Part shown: one piece after another, positions 11,732-22,376 of the stretch
How the letters are laid out: every line of letters starts with the position of its first letter
How positions within the stretch are numbered: position 1 is the stretch's first letter
From: Saccharina japonica
Lineage: Eukaryota > Sar > Phaeophyceae > Laminariales > Laminariaceae
DNA length: 64,000 nucleotides
Direction: 5' to 3'
NCBI GenBank assembly: GCA_008828725.1
Contig: MEHQ01003123.1
Coordinates: forward strand, 198,431-262,430
The notes under the pieces: model-generated
What the model saw: only the letters and a program-made list of their open reading frames with translations
Told to the model about the DNA's origin: nothing
Databases searched by the model: none
Program-made: the position numbers and the translations under genes

Positions 11732-11950
11732 CGAGATATCATCGGACTAAGTAAACCCTAATTTTTACTTCCAATTAAAAAAACTTCCGTGGGAGTAAAT
11801 CTTACTTTCTTCATGGAAGTAAACAAAACTTTCGTGGAAGTAAACTTTACTTCCACGAAGAAAGTAAAGATAATTTCGCGGAAGTAAAATGTGCTTCCAT
11901 GAAAGTGAAAAAACTTTCGTGGAAACTTTCATGGAAGTAAACTCAAAAGT

Positions 11951-14270
11951 AAAATAATGTAGTGGATCGCAATCGGGGCTCGGAACTGAATAAGCCGGAG
12001 GTGGTTGCTGTCATCGACAGAGAAAAAAACAAGAAGCATCAAGAAAATGCACGCAACCTGTGGCGATCTTCATGTTATTGGTTTTCGCGCAGATACATTG
12101 TATAGTCGCTCTAATACACAATGTGTGGCGTTACTCCATCGCTCCTACCTTTGGGACACAGGATAGTAGGCTCTCACCAGCAGACACAACACAAGAAAGC
12201 ACGGACAAATAAAAACAAAACTAGACGGAAAACAACCAAAACAACAAAGGAACGCTAAATGTAACCGGTATCAGATATCAGGTACGATGCTCCACGCAGA
12301 GAAAGAGTCCAAACATGAAAACACCGGAAGAACGGAATGCGTCCAAAGGCCAACAGCCGGGAGCGGGGGGCGGAGAGCTCCTCTCTCCTGTCTCCTCTTT
12401 CCCTCCGAAACGCATTTGGTGGGTTTCCGAACTATTCTATGAAATGGGTTTCTTGGAACATCGTGAGATAAAAACTACTGGCGAATAGACTGTCCTGTGC
12501 AGGTGCCCAGCCCTAGATTTTCGGGCCTGGGGTGGAAAACCCTTGCTCGGAGGGGGTGTAGAGTTGCGCCTCATTCTTCATTGCGCCCCGCATACGCGTT
12601 ACAGTAGCAGAAGATCGTCGCAGGAAGAAGCTGGACGATAAGCTTTCGGCAGGTTCATTTCGTCGGACACGACCAGCGCAATCCCCGTTGCCTTGTCCTC
12701 TATGATATGTGGATACCAATATAGGTCGCTACTTTGACGAATGTCCGCTTGTCCGAAAGCGACGTCTCAACAGGCCAGACGTGCTCCCGAGCGTTCCCAG
12801 ATGCCCATAAGTCCCTATGGGCCGTCTCTCTTGGTTCCGCATCAGTTTTCCTGGCGAAACCCGGCAAACCGGACAAGTCAGGGCCCTACGAACGCTTACG
12901 AATCTACCGGGACACATAGTAGAAGGGAATAAGGTGCTGCAGTGACTGCTTACAGGCGTAACGGACGGGGACTTGTTCGAGGAAACGCGGATGAGCACAG
13001 CGGATCGAAGGACCCCGATATCGGGCTTGGGAACTAAACAAGGACCGGTCCCTACAGTAGCCAGCAGCTAGAGTTGTGGCATCTTGGGGCGATTTGAAAT
13101 GCCATTGCCAGGAAGCATGCCTTTGAGGGCAGTTGATGTTCACCCTTTACCGCAGAAACGGCAGTCTGCCGACGCCGATAAAACAGTCCCGAGTGGGAGA
13201 AGAACGCGTTTCCACACGGGTGACCTGGACCATCAATTGGCCGAGTCGAGGAGCACTATTGTAGTGATGACGAGTGAATTCCGTGTTTCCTAGCTTTTAG
13301 CTGAGCAGGTGCGAGCCACTGAGTGAGGTAGAAGCTTTGATCGGCCCAGAGGCCGCTGAATGCAAGGCAGCACGGGATAACAACTCGAAACATTTGAAGG
13401 GGCGTAGGACGAAGGCAGAGGCGGAGCTGCCGGCGGGAGATCAGCCGTGAAGATCATAGAGTGTCAAGTGCAAGCTCAACTCGGGCGGCTGTACGGTGTC
13501 GGACATAGTCCTTGGTCGTATAGCCGTGCAAATGTCTGATACGTATGGTTGTCGAATTGTGTGGTGTTTGAGTTGTGTGACTGCAACCCATCTACAGAGA
13601 TTGGATTTACGCGTTTCCGAATGGGTTTGTAAAAATAGCATATGGATCCCGTTTACGGAGTCACGGGGTCATGGAACGAAAGGGTTAAGACCCCCTGCTT
13701 CAGTCCACTTTGGAGTCCGCTTTGGAGAAAGTGCAAGAAAACGAACGCCTCGACCCACGCGGAAAAGTTCGTTCGGCCCTTCTCGCCGTCGATTCTGCGC
13801 TTGGCAGCCTTACAGGGCGCCTAGCTCGAGGAGACGGCAAAGCGGGGCGGCAGTGATCGAGGTCTGAGGGCACCGCAGGCGTCCGTCCACAAACGAACCA
13901 CCAAGTATAACAACGGACTCGAACATCAAGATATGGTAGTGGGGACCTTGTGAGTAGAAAATATGTTGGGTGTATAAACTATCTGCACGAGGTTTGGCAA
14001 GGGCCCCAAATAATGAAAATCCATACCCCAGGTATAGCTAGCTACAGTAACCCTTTATATAGAGAAAGGGATTTCGTGCCCGCAGTTTTCTGATTGGTCA
14101 ATTTACGGTTGGAAATTTTGATTGGCGGAAAATCCTTGGTCGACATTTATTTGTCGTAATCCGGAATCGTGACGTCACTTTTCGGGAAAAACAAAAACTT
14201 GGAAAAGTGGCCGTGGATGATGACGTCAGTCTTATTTTTTTGGAAAATTGACCGGAAAAAGTTTTCTTCT
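11951..14270. other. No gene recognised
   Basis: Short frames occur on both strands (notably around 12730-12930 and 13500-13870) without recognisable domains or splice-supported continuity. A block near 14080, GCCCGCAGTTTTCTGATTGG, recurs at about 53918. Confidence 0.35.
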
Positions 14271-14700
14271 AGCTAGCATGTTTTTTTTCGTCAAATTTTG
14301 TTATCAAAGAGGGAAAAAAAGTTGAAGTCTTCTAAGAATGCACGAAATATCTGTGACTGCGATGGACGGATCGGAGAAATAAATATTGGGGAAATCGTCG
14401 ATAGACTCTGTAATAATGCGTTCTATACTAAAATCAAGTTAAAAATAATTTTTTTTTCGGTTATTATGAAAGTACATAACATTCTAAGAATTTTCTTTTT
14501 TCGGTGGCGCTTAGTTTTTTTCCGGTATTTTTTTTATTGAAGTGGGTATTAATGTTTTTTCTCGTTTTTTTTTTGGAAAATCGACTGAATACAGCAACTT
14601 TACTAACTCCCCATAGTATTAACATTCTATGTAAACCGCGCTGACCTCGAGACCGCAAGCAGATTGAAACCAGCGTCACGATTTATTATTATTAATAGTG
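14271..14700. other. AT-rich non-coding stretch
   Basis: Many T-runs of 8-10 bases and no coding signal. Confidence 0.5.
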
Positions 14701-15095
14701 TGCGAGCTCGCCCGCTTGATATTATTCTGCTGCTCACATTCAAAGATATATAGAGGACGGGAGGAAGGAAGGAGGAGGATTCGTATGGCCTTGACCTGGC
14801 AACAACAACAGCAGCTATTAATAGAGGAGTTCAGTAGAAAAAGCTGTTGCAGCAGCAGCAGCAGCAGCAAGATTGACCAATCAGAAAAAATAGCCTCGAC
14901 AGGAAGCTGGGCATTCGGTGAAAGAGCTGTACACGCGAGAAATTTGGGTCTGACCGGGCGAGTGTTTGAAAATAAATGGGATATGACCACCTGTAATGTC
15001 CCATATAAAAATTGAGAAAGGGATTTCGTACAACAACAGCAGTTTTCCACTTGATGAGAAGACCTTGATTTCGCCGTACAAAGCGATTGCCACAG

Positions 15096-15480
15096 GACTC
15101 CGCAGACACGCCAGAAGGTCCGCAGACACGCCAGACGGTCACTGCCACACCCAACCACACTCCCGACGAAACCCTGGGTTCCTAGACGGCGATCTACGGG
15201 CTCGGCGACAGCTGGAGAGCTGGTTGATGATGTATTTTTCGATAAAAAACGAGCGGAAAAGCACGTAGTCAAATTACACTCTGTAAGAGAGACAATCCCT
15301 GAGAAATTGGGTTTCAAAAAAGGAGCTGTAAAAGACGGCCCTTCCCTCTCGTCACCCCGTCACACCGAACGATACAATCTGCGAGTCATCCAACCGAGCC
15401 TGCGACAGGGCGCTACGGACGCCATAGGTGGCTACTACTACTTCAAACACTCTCCCGGTCAGACCTCGAGCTTGAAAGAC
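15096..15480 (+). CDS. Coding-like stretch, possible exon of unknown gene
   Basis: One plus-strand frame stays open from about 15056 to 15564 without an in-frame ATG. From about 15210 it reads like protein, including AGELVDDVFFDKKRAEKHVV, RETIPEKLGFKKGAVKDGP and GATDAIGGYYYFKHSPGQTS. An acceptor-like CCACAG precedes 15096. A 19 bp word (GGTCCGCAGACACGCCAGA) is tandemly repeated at about 15105-15140. No domain is recognised, and no start, stop or clear donor could be fixed. The opposite strand is also open in parts, so strand and reality are uncertain. Confidence 0.3.
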
Positions 15481-15625
15481 TCCGGCTTCGTGGCTACAGG
15501 CTTTTTATCTGTTCTGCTGTGCTGCTGTGGAAGCCGCAGACAAATCGTTTTTTTCCCGCAGTGACTGCTGTTCTTGGTATTGTGTTGAAGTTATCCACGT
15601 CGCGCATTCTTCTTGGCCGATTCAC

Positions 15626-15838
15626 ACAGCAATACAAAACAAGTCACGGCGACGCCACGCAATCACGATGCCAAATCCTCCTTGTCCGAGTACTTTGACA
15701 TCATTGAAACGCTCGTTAAAGTCGGCGGCGAGCCCGTTCACGGCTAGCTCGCGCTTGCACGCACAAGCGTCGCTCTTCGCGTGCATGTGCACGTCTCGCA
15801 AGTCACCAGGGCTCCACCGAGGCACAATATCGACGACC
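15626..15838 (-). CDS. Protein kinase exon carrying the glycine-rich ATP loop
   Basis: Minus-strand text includes FNERFNDVKVLGQGGFGIVI and then RRDLFCIAV. The LGQGGFGIV string fits the kinase subdomain I signature GxGxFGxV, and the AV at its end sits where the AxK of subdomain II would begin. The donor (GT then GTGAAT) falls just before the expected lysine, as in a kinase split between these subdomains. The phrase before the loop faintly resembles eIF2-alpha kinases (PEK/GCN2 type), but the family is not resolved. The upstream acceptor (GATCAAG) is weak. No exon with HRD or DFG motifs was found downstream on this strand, so this may be an orphan exon or gene fragment. Confidence 0.45.
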
Positions 15839-15839
15839 C

Positions 15840-17150
15840 TTGATCACTGCCACCATATTACTGCCGCGGCGGCACCGACGCGCGCGCGGCCATCCCGTCG
15901 TAGACTCAGGGGTGAAAAAGGAAGGATCTTTTTTCCTTGCCGAAGACTAAAATTGGAACGCGGTCCAGGTTAACAGTGAAGTATTCCCGGCGCCCGCCCC
16001 CCTTCCCCTCCACATCCGGCTAGGGGCATGGAAGCTTTGGTCCGTCTCTGTCCTGGCGGGGTTGCACCAGGCGATGATATTACCAATCGGTTTATTAACA
16101 GGTGGGCTCTTTTTCTTACCAAAGCCAAGTTTTTGGGCGAGATGTAGAGCCCCTCACGTGGGGGGCCTCAGAAAAATCTGTAACATGGTGCCCCCTACCG
16201 TAGCTAGCGTCGGCACCTACATGTCGGTACATAACAGCGACAAATTGATGTAGGAGGTACGAACCTTTACCGAGTAGAGCAATGGCACCTTAGAGGGGTG
16301 GTGGCTTTTTGCCTGAGTTTGTCACATGAGGAGCTCAATATATCTCACCCGAAACATGTTACTCCCAAGAAATGTGTTCGCGAAGCTCGACCAAACTTTG
16401 TATGAGCTAGTCCTGAAGCACATACAGAAGAAACATTATTGTACTAACCGGTAGGTAGTTGCTCCCTTGAGGACCTCCACCGCTCAGAACATGTTTGCCT
16501 CAGAAGGAAAAAAACAACTGCAACCCTAACCTACCGTGGGATGAGTCAAGATCGCGCCTAACACCAAGACCGATACGGTTGCGTGCGAAGCGATACCTGC
16601 GCTACCCGAGGAGCACGAGAGATTTAGGGACGTAGGTTAGGCTGGAGGCGCTGAGTGTGATGATCTGTTATATACGATGCGCGTATTATAATAGGATAAG
16701 GAATTGACTATGACGCTAATTCACACTATTAATGGTGGATATTCAAGATGAACGGGGGGGGGGCATTGACTGTGGTGTTTAAGAGACAAGCTCATTGTGA
16801 CTGCGGTACATTAACAGCATAGGTAGAATACGTTGTAGACGAGAGGGGCAGCGAACGAGGCAGTGCACCAACCACCGCTCCCACGGTCACTTGGGCGGGG
16901 AGTCACATACACGCGACACGATTGCTCAGACACAGCAAGGGGGACGTTAGGCACGTGAAGGGACCTCGCGCTCACAATAGGACTAAGCGCGTACTATGTA
17001 TAGATCTAGGTGTAAAATGTCACCACGAAAGGGAGAAGATGGGAGATGAAACACGAAAACCGAGGGACGTGGACACACCCCGAGATGTTTGCTGAAAAAA
17101 AACGTAAAGGCGGGCTGTATTAAAATCTCTGAGGAGACGAACCACGCAGT
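15840..17150. other. No gene recognised
   Basis: Only short frames are present. A GAGGAGCTCAATATATCTCACCC-like word near 16330 belongs to dispersed family D. A run of eight G lies near 16755. Confidence 0.35.
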
Positions 17151-17162
17151 TGGTCTCGTAGG

Positions 17163-17834
17163 TTGCGCTGCCGAGGAGAGTATTGGACAAGACGGAATCA
17201 TTCGCCCCACTATACCTTGTTTACAATAGCTATAATAGTTTGTTTTGGCTACATATGTTGTTTGATGGTGGGTGGACCTTGTAATTTTCTGGGAGATTGC
17301 GAAACGCCAGGCATACAGCACCGCTCGCTGGCAAGCCGCTCTAACTTTGATGCAGAAGACAACAGCACGCACCGTCTACAGTACTTCCAGCCTATACTAC
17401 CGACCGTAGACGCGCTGACTAGGGAGAGCATGGCGGTCGCGGCGCGTGCAGTCTCTACCCTGGGGAGGGCTAGCGCTGTCGCAGCCGCCCCCGCCGCCCC
17501 CGCCAAAGATACGGTCAAAAGGACGGAGGGCCTACCTCAACGAGTACCACCGCACTCCCCCACCAGTCGATGGCGAACCTTCCACAGCCACCAGTATCAA
17601 GGTAGTCGTCAGGACGAGAAAACGTTTCATCGCGCCCGTTGCTGCTTCCGTCGCCCAACTTGGGAAGACTGGCGCAGAAAAACGATCGGTGGCCGCACTG
17701 CTCTCCTGCGTGGGCGGGGAAGGGCAGTTCTCCTCGCCGTGGAAGGGATGTATAACTGGATTCAGTCGTGGGGGACATCAACCATAATTGGAGAGCACTC
17801 GAACCCGCCAGACGGCAGAGGTTGGATGAGATAG
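17163..17834 (+). CDS. Hypothetical 223-residue open frame
   Basis: A continuous plus-strand frame begins MRCRGEYWTRRNH, has one hydrophobic segment (residues about 17-38, FTIAIIVCFGYICCL), an alanine-rich stretch around residue 100, and an Arg/Trp-rich C-terminus. No family is recognised. A second plus frame across 17446-17787 and a signal-peptide-like minus frame at 17536-17630 overlap it and look at least as protein-like. At most one of the three is likely to be real. Confidence 0.2.
   Translation: MRCRGEYWTRRNHSPHYTLFTIAIIVCFGYICCLMVGGPCNFLGDCETPGIQHRSLASRSNFDAEDNSTHRLQYFQPILPTVDALTRESMAVAARAVSTLGRASAVAAAPAAPAKDTVKRTEGLPQRVPPHSPTSRWRTFHSHQYQGSRQDEKTFHRARCCFRRPTWEDWRRKTIGGRTALLRGRGRAVLLAVEGMYNWIQSWGTSTIIGEHSNPPDGRGWMR
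17536..17630 (-). CDS. Possible first exon encoding a signal peptide
   Basis: A minus-strand ATG at 17630 opens MKRFLVLTTTLILVAVEG, a textbook signal-peptide layout (basic start, hydrophobic core, small residues at the end), and runs to a donor AG|GTAGGC in phase 2. It would begin a secreted or type I membrane protein. No second exon was found. It lies 1.7 kb upstream of the kinase exon at 15626-15838 on the same strand, but nothing in the sequence ties the two together. Confidence 0.28.
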
Positions 17835-18604
17835 TTAGACTAGTGAGAGCGACGCCTGTTGAATATTGGTAATTAATAGAGGGGGACATTCAGGGGTTCG
17901 ACCCCCGGTGAATGGTGCTTCGACCCCGGTAGACAGTGCTTCGGGCGCTGAAAGCGCAACAGCGTGAGTTGGCAGCATTCGATGAACATCCACGAGGAGT
18001 GGGAATGCTGTGTGGATGTCATGTGTGATAAATACCGAGGTGTATTTCGCGAGGGGAAAGGGGCGAAACCTGTGACCACGGCCTGTTCAGAAGGTCGTCG
18101 GGCGTGAAACCCCGCCTCGCACCGAGTTTCAAAGCGAACCTGTTGACGAGAGCCAAACTCCGCGCAGAGCTACCCACGACGCAAACCTGAGCGTTGCGGT
18201 GAGTGTCACGTGTAAGTCGCTAGTAGACCCTCGCTCCTGTGCATCGGTGACGTCCGCGAAACACAGGCCATGTACCTGGTAGTACAGGCGTTGGCCCACC
18301 TAACAGGTGTGCCCAGCCAGCCTACACAGTCCATTAGAAGCGTTGCGGCTCGAGACCACCTTGCCGTCAATAGTGAGAGCATTCTACCCGATGTGGGAGA
18401 CAGCCGAAGTTACGGCGACATCATCAGAGTTCCGTCAGCATCAGGGGCTCAAACCCAGGGAGGTGGGCACGGTAAGCCACAGAGGCGGAAATGGAAGCTG
18501 GGACAAGGCATGCAAAACACGTACCCCTACCGAAGGACGTTGCCGGGGGGGGGGCGGTTCGTCGTCCGCACAGAAGACGACGTGAGATAAGGGATTAGTA
18601 TTAT

Positions 18605-18877
18605 TTGGGTGGCCACACGATCACGAGTTTCCAAGGTCCACGTTTCGACGCCACCGTCGTCCCGAAGTCCATCGCTGCCGCCGCGATCGCTGCCGTTTAT
18701 TTTCCCGCGGCAACGGCCCAAGCCTGGACTGTAACTGTCTCTGACGCCTTGAACGCCTATGGTTCCGCCGTCTCGGCAGTGGTCCCAGTCTTAGAGGCTA
18801 CCCCGGGCTACTCGCTCCTGGATGATATGCCAGCCATGTTTACGGGAGTTCTTCGCGACGCGTCGCAATCGTTATAA
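18605..18877 (+). CDS. Coding-like terminal stretch, unknown
   Basis: The plus strand is open up to a stop at 18877 with protein-like text: TSFQGPRFDATVVPKSIAAA, an alanine-rich hydrophobic part, then DALNAYGSAVSAVVPVLEAT and DDMPAMFTGVLRDASQSL. No true ATG fits well at the beginning, so it would be a last exon. Other open frames precede it at 18270-18590. No domain is recognised. A decayed mobile-element gene is an alternative. Confidence 0.25.
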   Translation: MGGHTITSFQGPRFDATVVPKSIAAAAIAAVYFPAATAQAWTVTVSDALNAYGSAVSAVVPVLEATPGYSLLDDMPAMFTGVLRDASQSL

Positions 18878-18879
18878 CC

Positions 18880-19430
18880 GATGATAAGATCGCTGTGCTT
18901 TGCCGCCTCCTGCTGCTTCCTGAAGACCGCCTTTTGTTTTGGAGAGGGAGAGAGGGAGAGAAGGAGGAAGGGGGCTAGTTCGATGGAATAATATCGAGGA
19001 TACACGGCAGCCTCCTCCATCCTAGACTGTACAGGGGTAGTGACAGGCGAGTATCAGTATTAGAGGCAGGTAATGAGCGCTAGCCCCCAGCTGCATTTTC
19101 TGAATCATCCTATCAGAAACGCCCCGATGCGCTTGTCATCTCGCGCGCAATCATGCCGGGGTTACTGGCGCGAACGTTCACAGGCATCATGGCGTGGTGT
19201 CACCCCTTGCGTTGGTAAGGGGGGTAGCACATGTTTTTCAACTACATGAAAGGGTGCTACCTTGCACAATTTAATGAGACTGTTCATTTACTTATGATTT
19301 CGAAGACTAGAGAATAGAGATCATTAGGCATCATCAGCCAATCAGTGCCGTTTGATTTTTCTTTTTTAGGTTCAAGAAAACTTGTACGATGTTCTCCTTG
19401 TGTCTCATGTCTGACCTCGTTGAGGGATGT
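18880..19430. other. No gene recognised
   Basis: A GGGAGAGAGGGAGAGAAGG purine run lies near 18942. Otherwise featureless. Confidence 0.4.
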
Positions 19431-19571
19431 ACATTATTTGTCTTTTTCGTGGCACGTGTCGCGACACGTGTCGCGGCGTGCCGCGACAGCGTCCGCAGCG
19501 TGTCGCGGCATGTCGCGACACGTCGCGACACGTGTCGCGACACGTGCCACGAAAAAGTCAAATAATAATGT
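19431..19571. repeat. Foldback (hairpin) element built from TGTCGCGACACG words
   Basis: Left arm ACATTATTTG then TTTTTCGTGGCACGTGTCGC is mirrored by the right arm ending GCCACGAAAAAGTCAAATAA and TAATGT. The arms pair over about 40 bp and surround a core of TGTCGCGACA and CGGCATGTCGCG words. The whole 141 bp can fold into one long hairpin. A related but decayed version joins the array at 5440-5660. Confidence 0.85.
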
Positions 19572-20219
19572 AGATCCGTGCCATCGTTACCCTAGTTATG
19601 GTGTGACTGCCGTGTTTGTCGAAGTACGTTCACGCTATACCTGATGTCGCGTCTTGACATTGCGATCATATTATCGCGATCAATTAATTGCCGCCATAGT
19701 ACCGAGATACAGTCATGTTTCCATGCTTGCCGTGTTTGCCATCACAATACTACAAATGCTTTCGCACTGCCGCGTAAACTGTGTAATCGCTGTCGCCTTC
19801 CATTACGGGCCAACATTGCTGAGGTGTATCGTTATCAAAATGATCCTTACTGAGACGAGGCCTGAGACGAGGCCTGTCGTTACCGAGCAAGTTAAAAAAA
19901 ACATGTGTGTATAGCCGTGCTACGGCAGGTAGGTGTTGAGGTTGCAAATTTTAGTCTCAAACGTTTTTCACTGACAATTATTTAGTATACTACTGGACTG
20001 AGGAGCTACCCAATATGCCTCGATTCGATGCACGGTTTTCGAAATCAGTCGGCACTGTAGATATTAATAGCTCGTATATAGCTGTAATGGTATGGGCTAG
20101 GAAGGCCGGTAATTACCTTTGCATAGATAGGTAATTGGTCCGTTTTCGTATAACTTGGATGGCATTCGTATTCGGTATTCGGGGTATTTATAATATCTGC
20201 GGGCCATACTTGAAGCCCA
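19572..20219. other. No gene recognised
   Basis: Only short frames are seen, including an exact tandem pair, TGAGACGAGGCC, near 19850. Confidence 0.4.
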
Positions 20220-20460
20220 TCCCGAGGCAGATGTCATCTGGCTCGGGGATTAATATAAAGCTGCTTCTCTTCTACGCTTGACTCTACGGAAAGTGAGTAA
20301 CACCAAGGATGCTTAATAGACAAACCTGCAAGGGGATACTATATGTCTCACCCAGTCTTATCACACGTGGCGTCGACGGCAGGACGAAATAAAAAATGCA
20401 AGGAACCTGCAAGGGGATACTCTGTGTCTCACCCAGTCTTATCACATAGCCCACTATATC
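20220..20460 (+). repeat. Short direct repeats, possible terminal-repeat remnant
   Basis: AACCTGCAAGGGGATACT followed by TGTCTCACCCAGTCTTATCA occurs twice, about 75 bp apart (near 20323 and 20406). The sequence before it (ATATAAAGCTGCTTCTCTTC) resembles a block at about 54712, and the GGGATACTCTGTGTC word recurs near 54793. The two loci may be remnants of one repeat family, possibly an LTR-type terminus. No internal coding part is identified. Confidence 0.35.
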
Positions 20461-20746
20461 GTTTATCGGATATACTATAATAATAGCAGTATTGTCTGTG
20501 GTTGGGTTATGAGGTACAGAGCTCCTTAAGTGAAAAAAGAAGCCTCAGAAAATATTTAAAGTTGCTACCTCTGCCGTAGCAGCGTCAGTACCGCAACGTT
20601 TCGTCACCGTCCCGACCAGTAAACCGGGATGCCTTGATCCGAACGCAGTTTGCCGTCAAATTCCCACCGTCTCCCGCTATCACCCCGGCCTTTACCGTGG
20701 TCTCTCATCAACGAACATCTGCCGTCAATATCATCCATCGTTCTTA
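20461..20746. other. No gene recognised
   Basis: Repeated TTGCCGACCGTTT and TTTACCGACCGG words lie between 20690 and 20800. Confidence 0.4.
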
Positions 20747-21152
20747 TTATCGACCGTTTCCCATTGCCGACCGTTTTCCATTTACCGACCGGTTATTTAC
20801 CGTATATAACGTCGCCGAGGAATCCCTTGCTATAAACGGTTGAAGCGGGAGCCGCACGATATGACGACCAGCACGTTTGCCCTGATTGTCCACATATGGC
20901 ACGGCCGAGGCCAGAGATATCTGATACCCTGCTGTACCGGTGTGTGACTTGAACTCTCGGCCAGGAACAAAACACACCACAATACCCTCCTCCTTTTTTT
21001 TGTCTTTGGCTTCCAGCGCCGTCAGCACACACTCCACACCATACTGCACGCCAAGCGCCAAAACCCTTCAAGAAGGCACGCGTGAGATCGTCGAGACAAC
21101 CATCCGAAAACGTTATCAGATGTCTCTGCTTTGCGGGGGGCGAAACATGCAA
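20747..21152 (-). pseudogene. Coding-like remnant of unknown gene
   Basis: The minus strand holds protein-like text in two overlapping frames, SDGCLDDLTRAFLKGFG and then GVQYGVECVLTALEAKDKKK, EEGIVVCFVPGREFKSHTG and YQISLASAVPYVDNQGKRAG. This suggests a once-continuous protein of unknown function. No start, stop or splice structure could be fixed, and I recognise no family. It could be a decayed host gene or a mobile-element gene. Confidence 0.35.
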
Positions 21153-21668
21153 CCATTGGACAGCAAGCGGCGAACACGCCAGGTGGTTTTCGGGACGATG
21201 ATCTGTAGGGAGAATACGGGATAAGGCCGGCCAGAAAAATTCGGTCTAATGTATATTCGACGGCCTCAAGGTGTTTCGAGCCACCGCGGGGTTCGTTGAA
21301 AGCACTCAGATGATGTTCGGAGTAAATTCGGCGTTATGGGGCACGGCAGGAGGAGGCTCCTTGTCAATACCGGTGCCACGTATCGAAACCGCTGACGTCG
21401 CGCCGTACGCGAATAAAACAAAGCAAAACAAAAGCTAAAACTAAGCAAAATACTAGAATTCGGGGCGGCAATAGCATGATACCGGTGCACACCTTGTAAG
21501 CTCTACTTACTATGACACATTGTATGTAGTGTGCCACACGATCTTCTATTCTTGATTTATGTTTCGCTCCCCCTCGTGTATATACCTGGTTTAAGAATAA
21601 TAGTGAATTCTCGAGGTTGGAGGTTGGAGTCACTGTACGGTCACTGTATGGTTTCAAGCCTTATATTG

Positions 21669-22376
21669 TACGAGCTGGGCCAGCCAAAATAATGTTTTTA
21701 AAGCGGATTGGCCATGCCCCGACCAATTTAACGAATTTGGACCTGGAATTTGGACACAGTGTAGATCATGTACTAACCAACACACTTGCCGCCTGCCCTT
21801 TTTTTTTTTTCCCTCGAGAGAGATACGACGATCCAAAAATCGAAAAAAATGCAAAAGCGATCAAAACTACTCGGAAAAAAAAAATCAAAGAGGGCAGGCG
21901 GCAGGTATTTTTGCACGTACGGTTCAAAGACGTGGTTAAAATGTCAGAGTAAAACTCTCAAAATTGGTCGGGGCATAACGGAAATACCATTTTCCCGTAA
22001 TTACTTGACTTATATATGGAATCGAGTTTTGGTCATATCTCTTGATGGATGGAGAATTGGGCAACGAGACTTACATCGATCTTCTCCTTGTGTCCTCAGC
22101 ATTGTCTTCACCAAATTTCATGTTGATCGAAAATGACATTTTTTATACGAAATTAGAATGAAAAAAATGTTGTTTTCGAGTTTTCGCGGATATCTCGGCG
22201 AGATCGAGCCGAGAAAAAAATATGTATACGAGTATAATTTTTCATATACCGTTTTTTTTTGCACAAGCACTGGTATGTCAGGGTTGGCGCTTCAAATTTG
22301 TGTAGCCTAATTCGCAGTGGTTCACGAGATTCGACTTTAGGGAGCTTTGTACGTTTCTTGGCTGGCCCAGCTCGTA
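21669..22376. mobile_element. Nested inverted-repeat (foldback) element of about 700 bp
   Basis: Outer inverted repeats TACGAGCTGGGCCAGCC (21669-21685) and its exact complement (22360-22376) bound the unit. Inside lie two further exact inverted pairs: ATGCCCCGACCAATTT (21714) with its complement at 21961, and GCCGCCTGCCC (21788) with its complement at 21892. The inner pairs nest concentrically at the left. No transposase is encoded. Target-site duplications are not obvious. Most likely a non-autonomous DNA transposon. Confidence 0.6.

Larger units (their letters stand above)
9985..11950. repeat. Array of palindromic TTTACTTCCATGGAAGTAAA units
   Basis: Dozens of exact or near copies of ACTTCCATGGAAGTAAA, many of them perfect palindromes, are scattered at 10-60 bp spacing from 9985 to about 10870 and again at 11095-11140 and 11760-11950. 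Units occur whole, as half sites, or with CTTTCATGAAAG variants. Two unrelated islands sit inside the array: a repeated 140 bp segment and a 600 bp single-copy island. Confidence 0.9.

Noticed and set aside
14676-15317. A 213-residue minus-strand frame
   Set aside because: It contains leucine and cysteine runs from CAG/AAC repeats and lacks any domain. A plus-strand frame over part of it reads more like protein.
17890-17935. GGGGTTCGACCCC resembling a tRNA T-arm
   Set aside because: It is the loop of a simple CATTCAGGGG hairpin. No A-box, anticodon arm or acceptor stem can be placed upstream.
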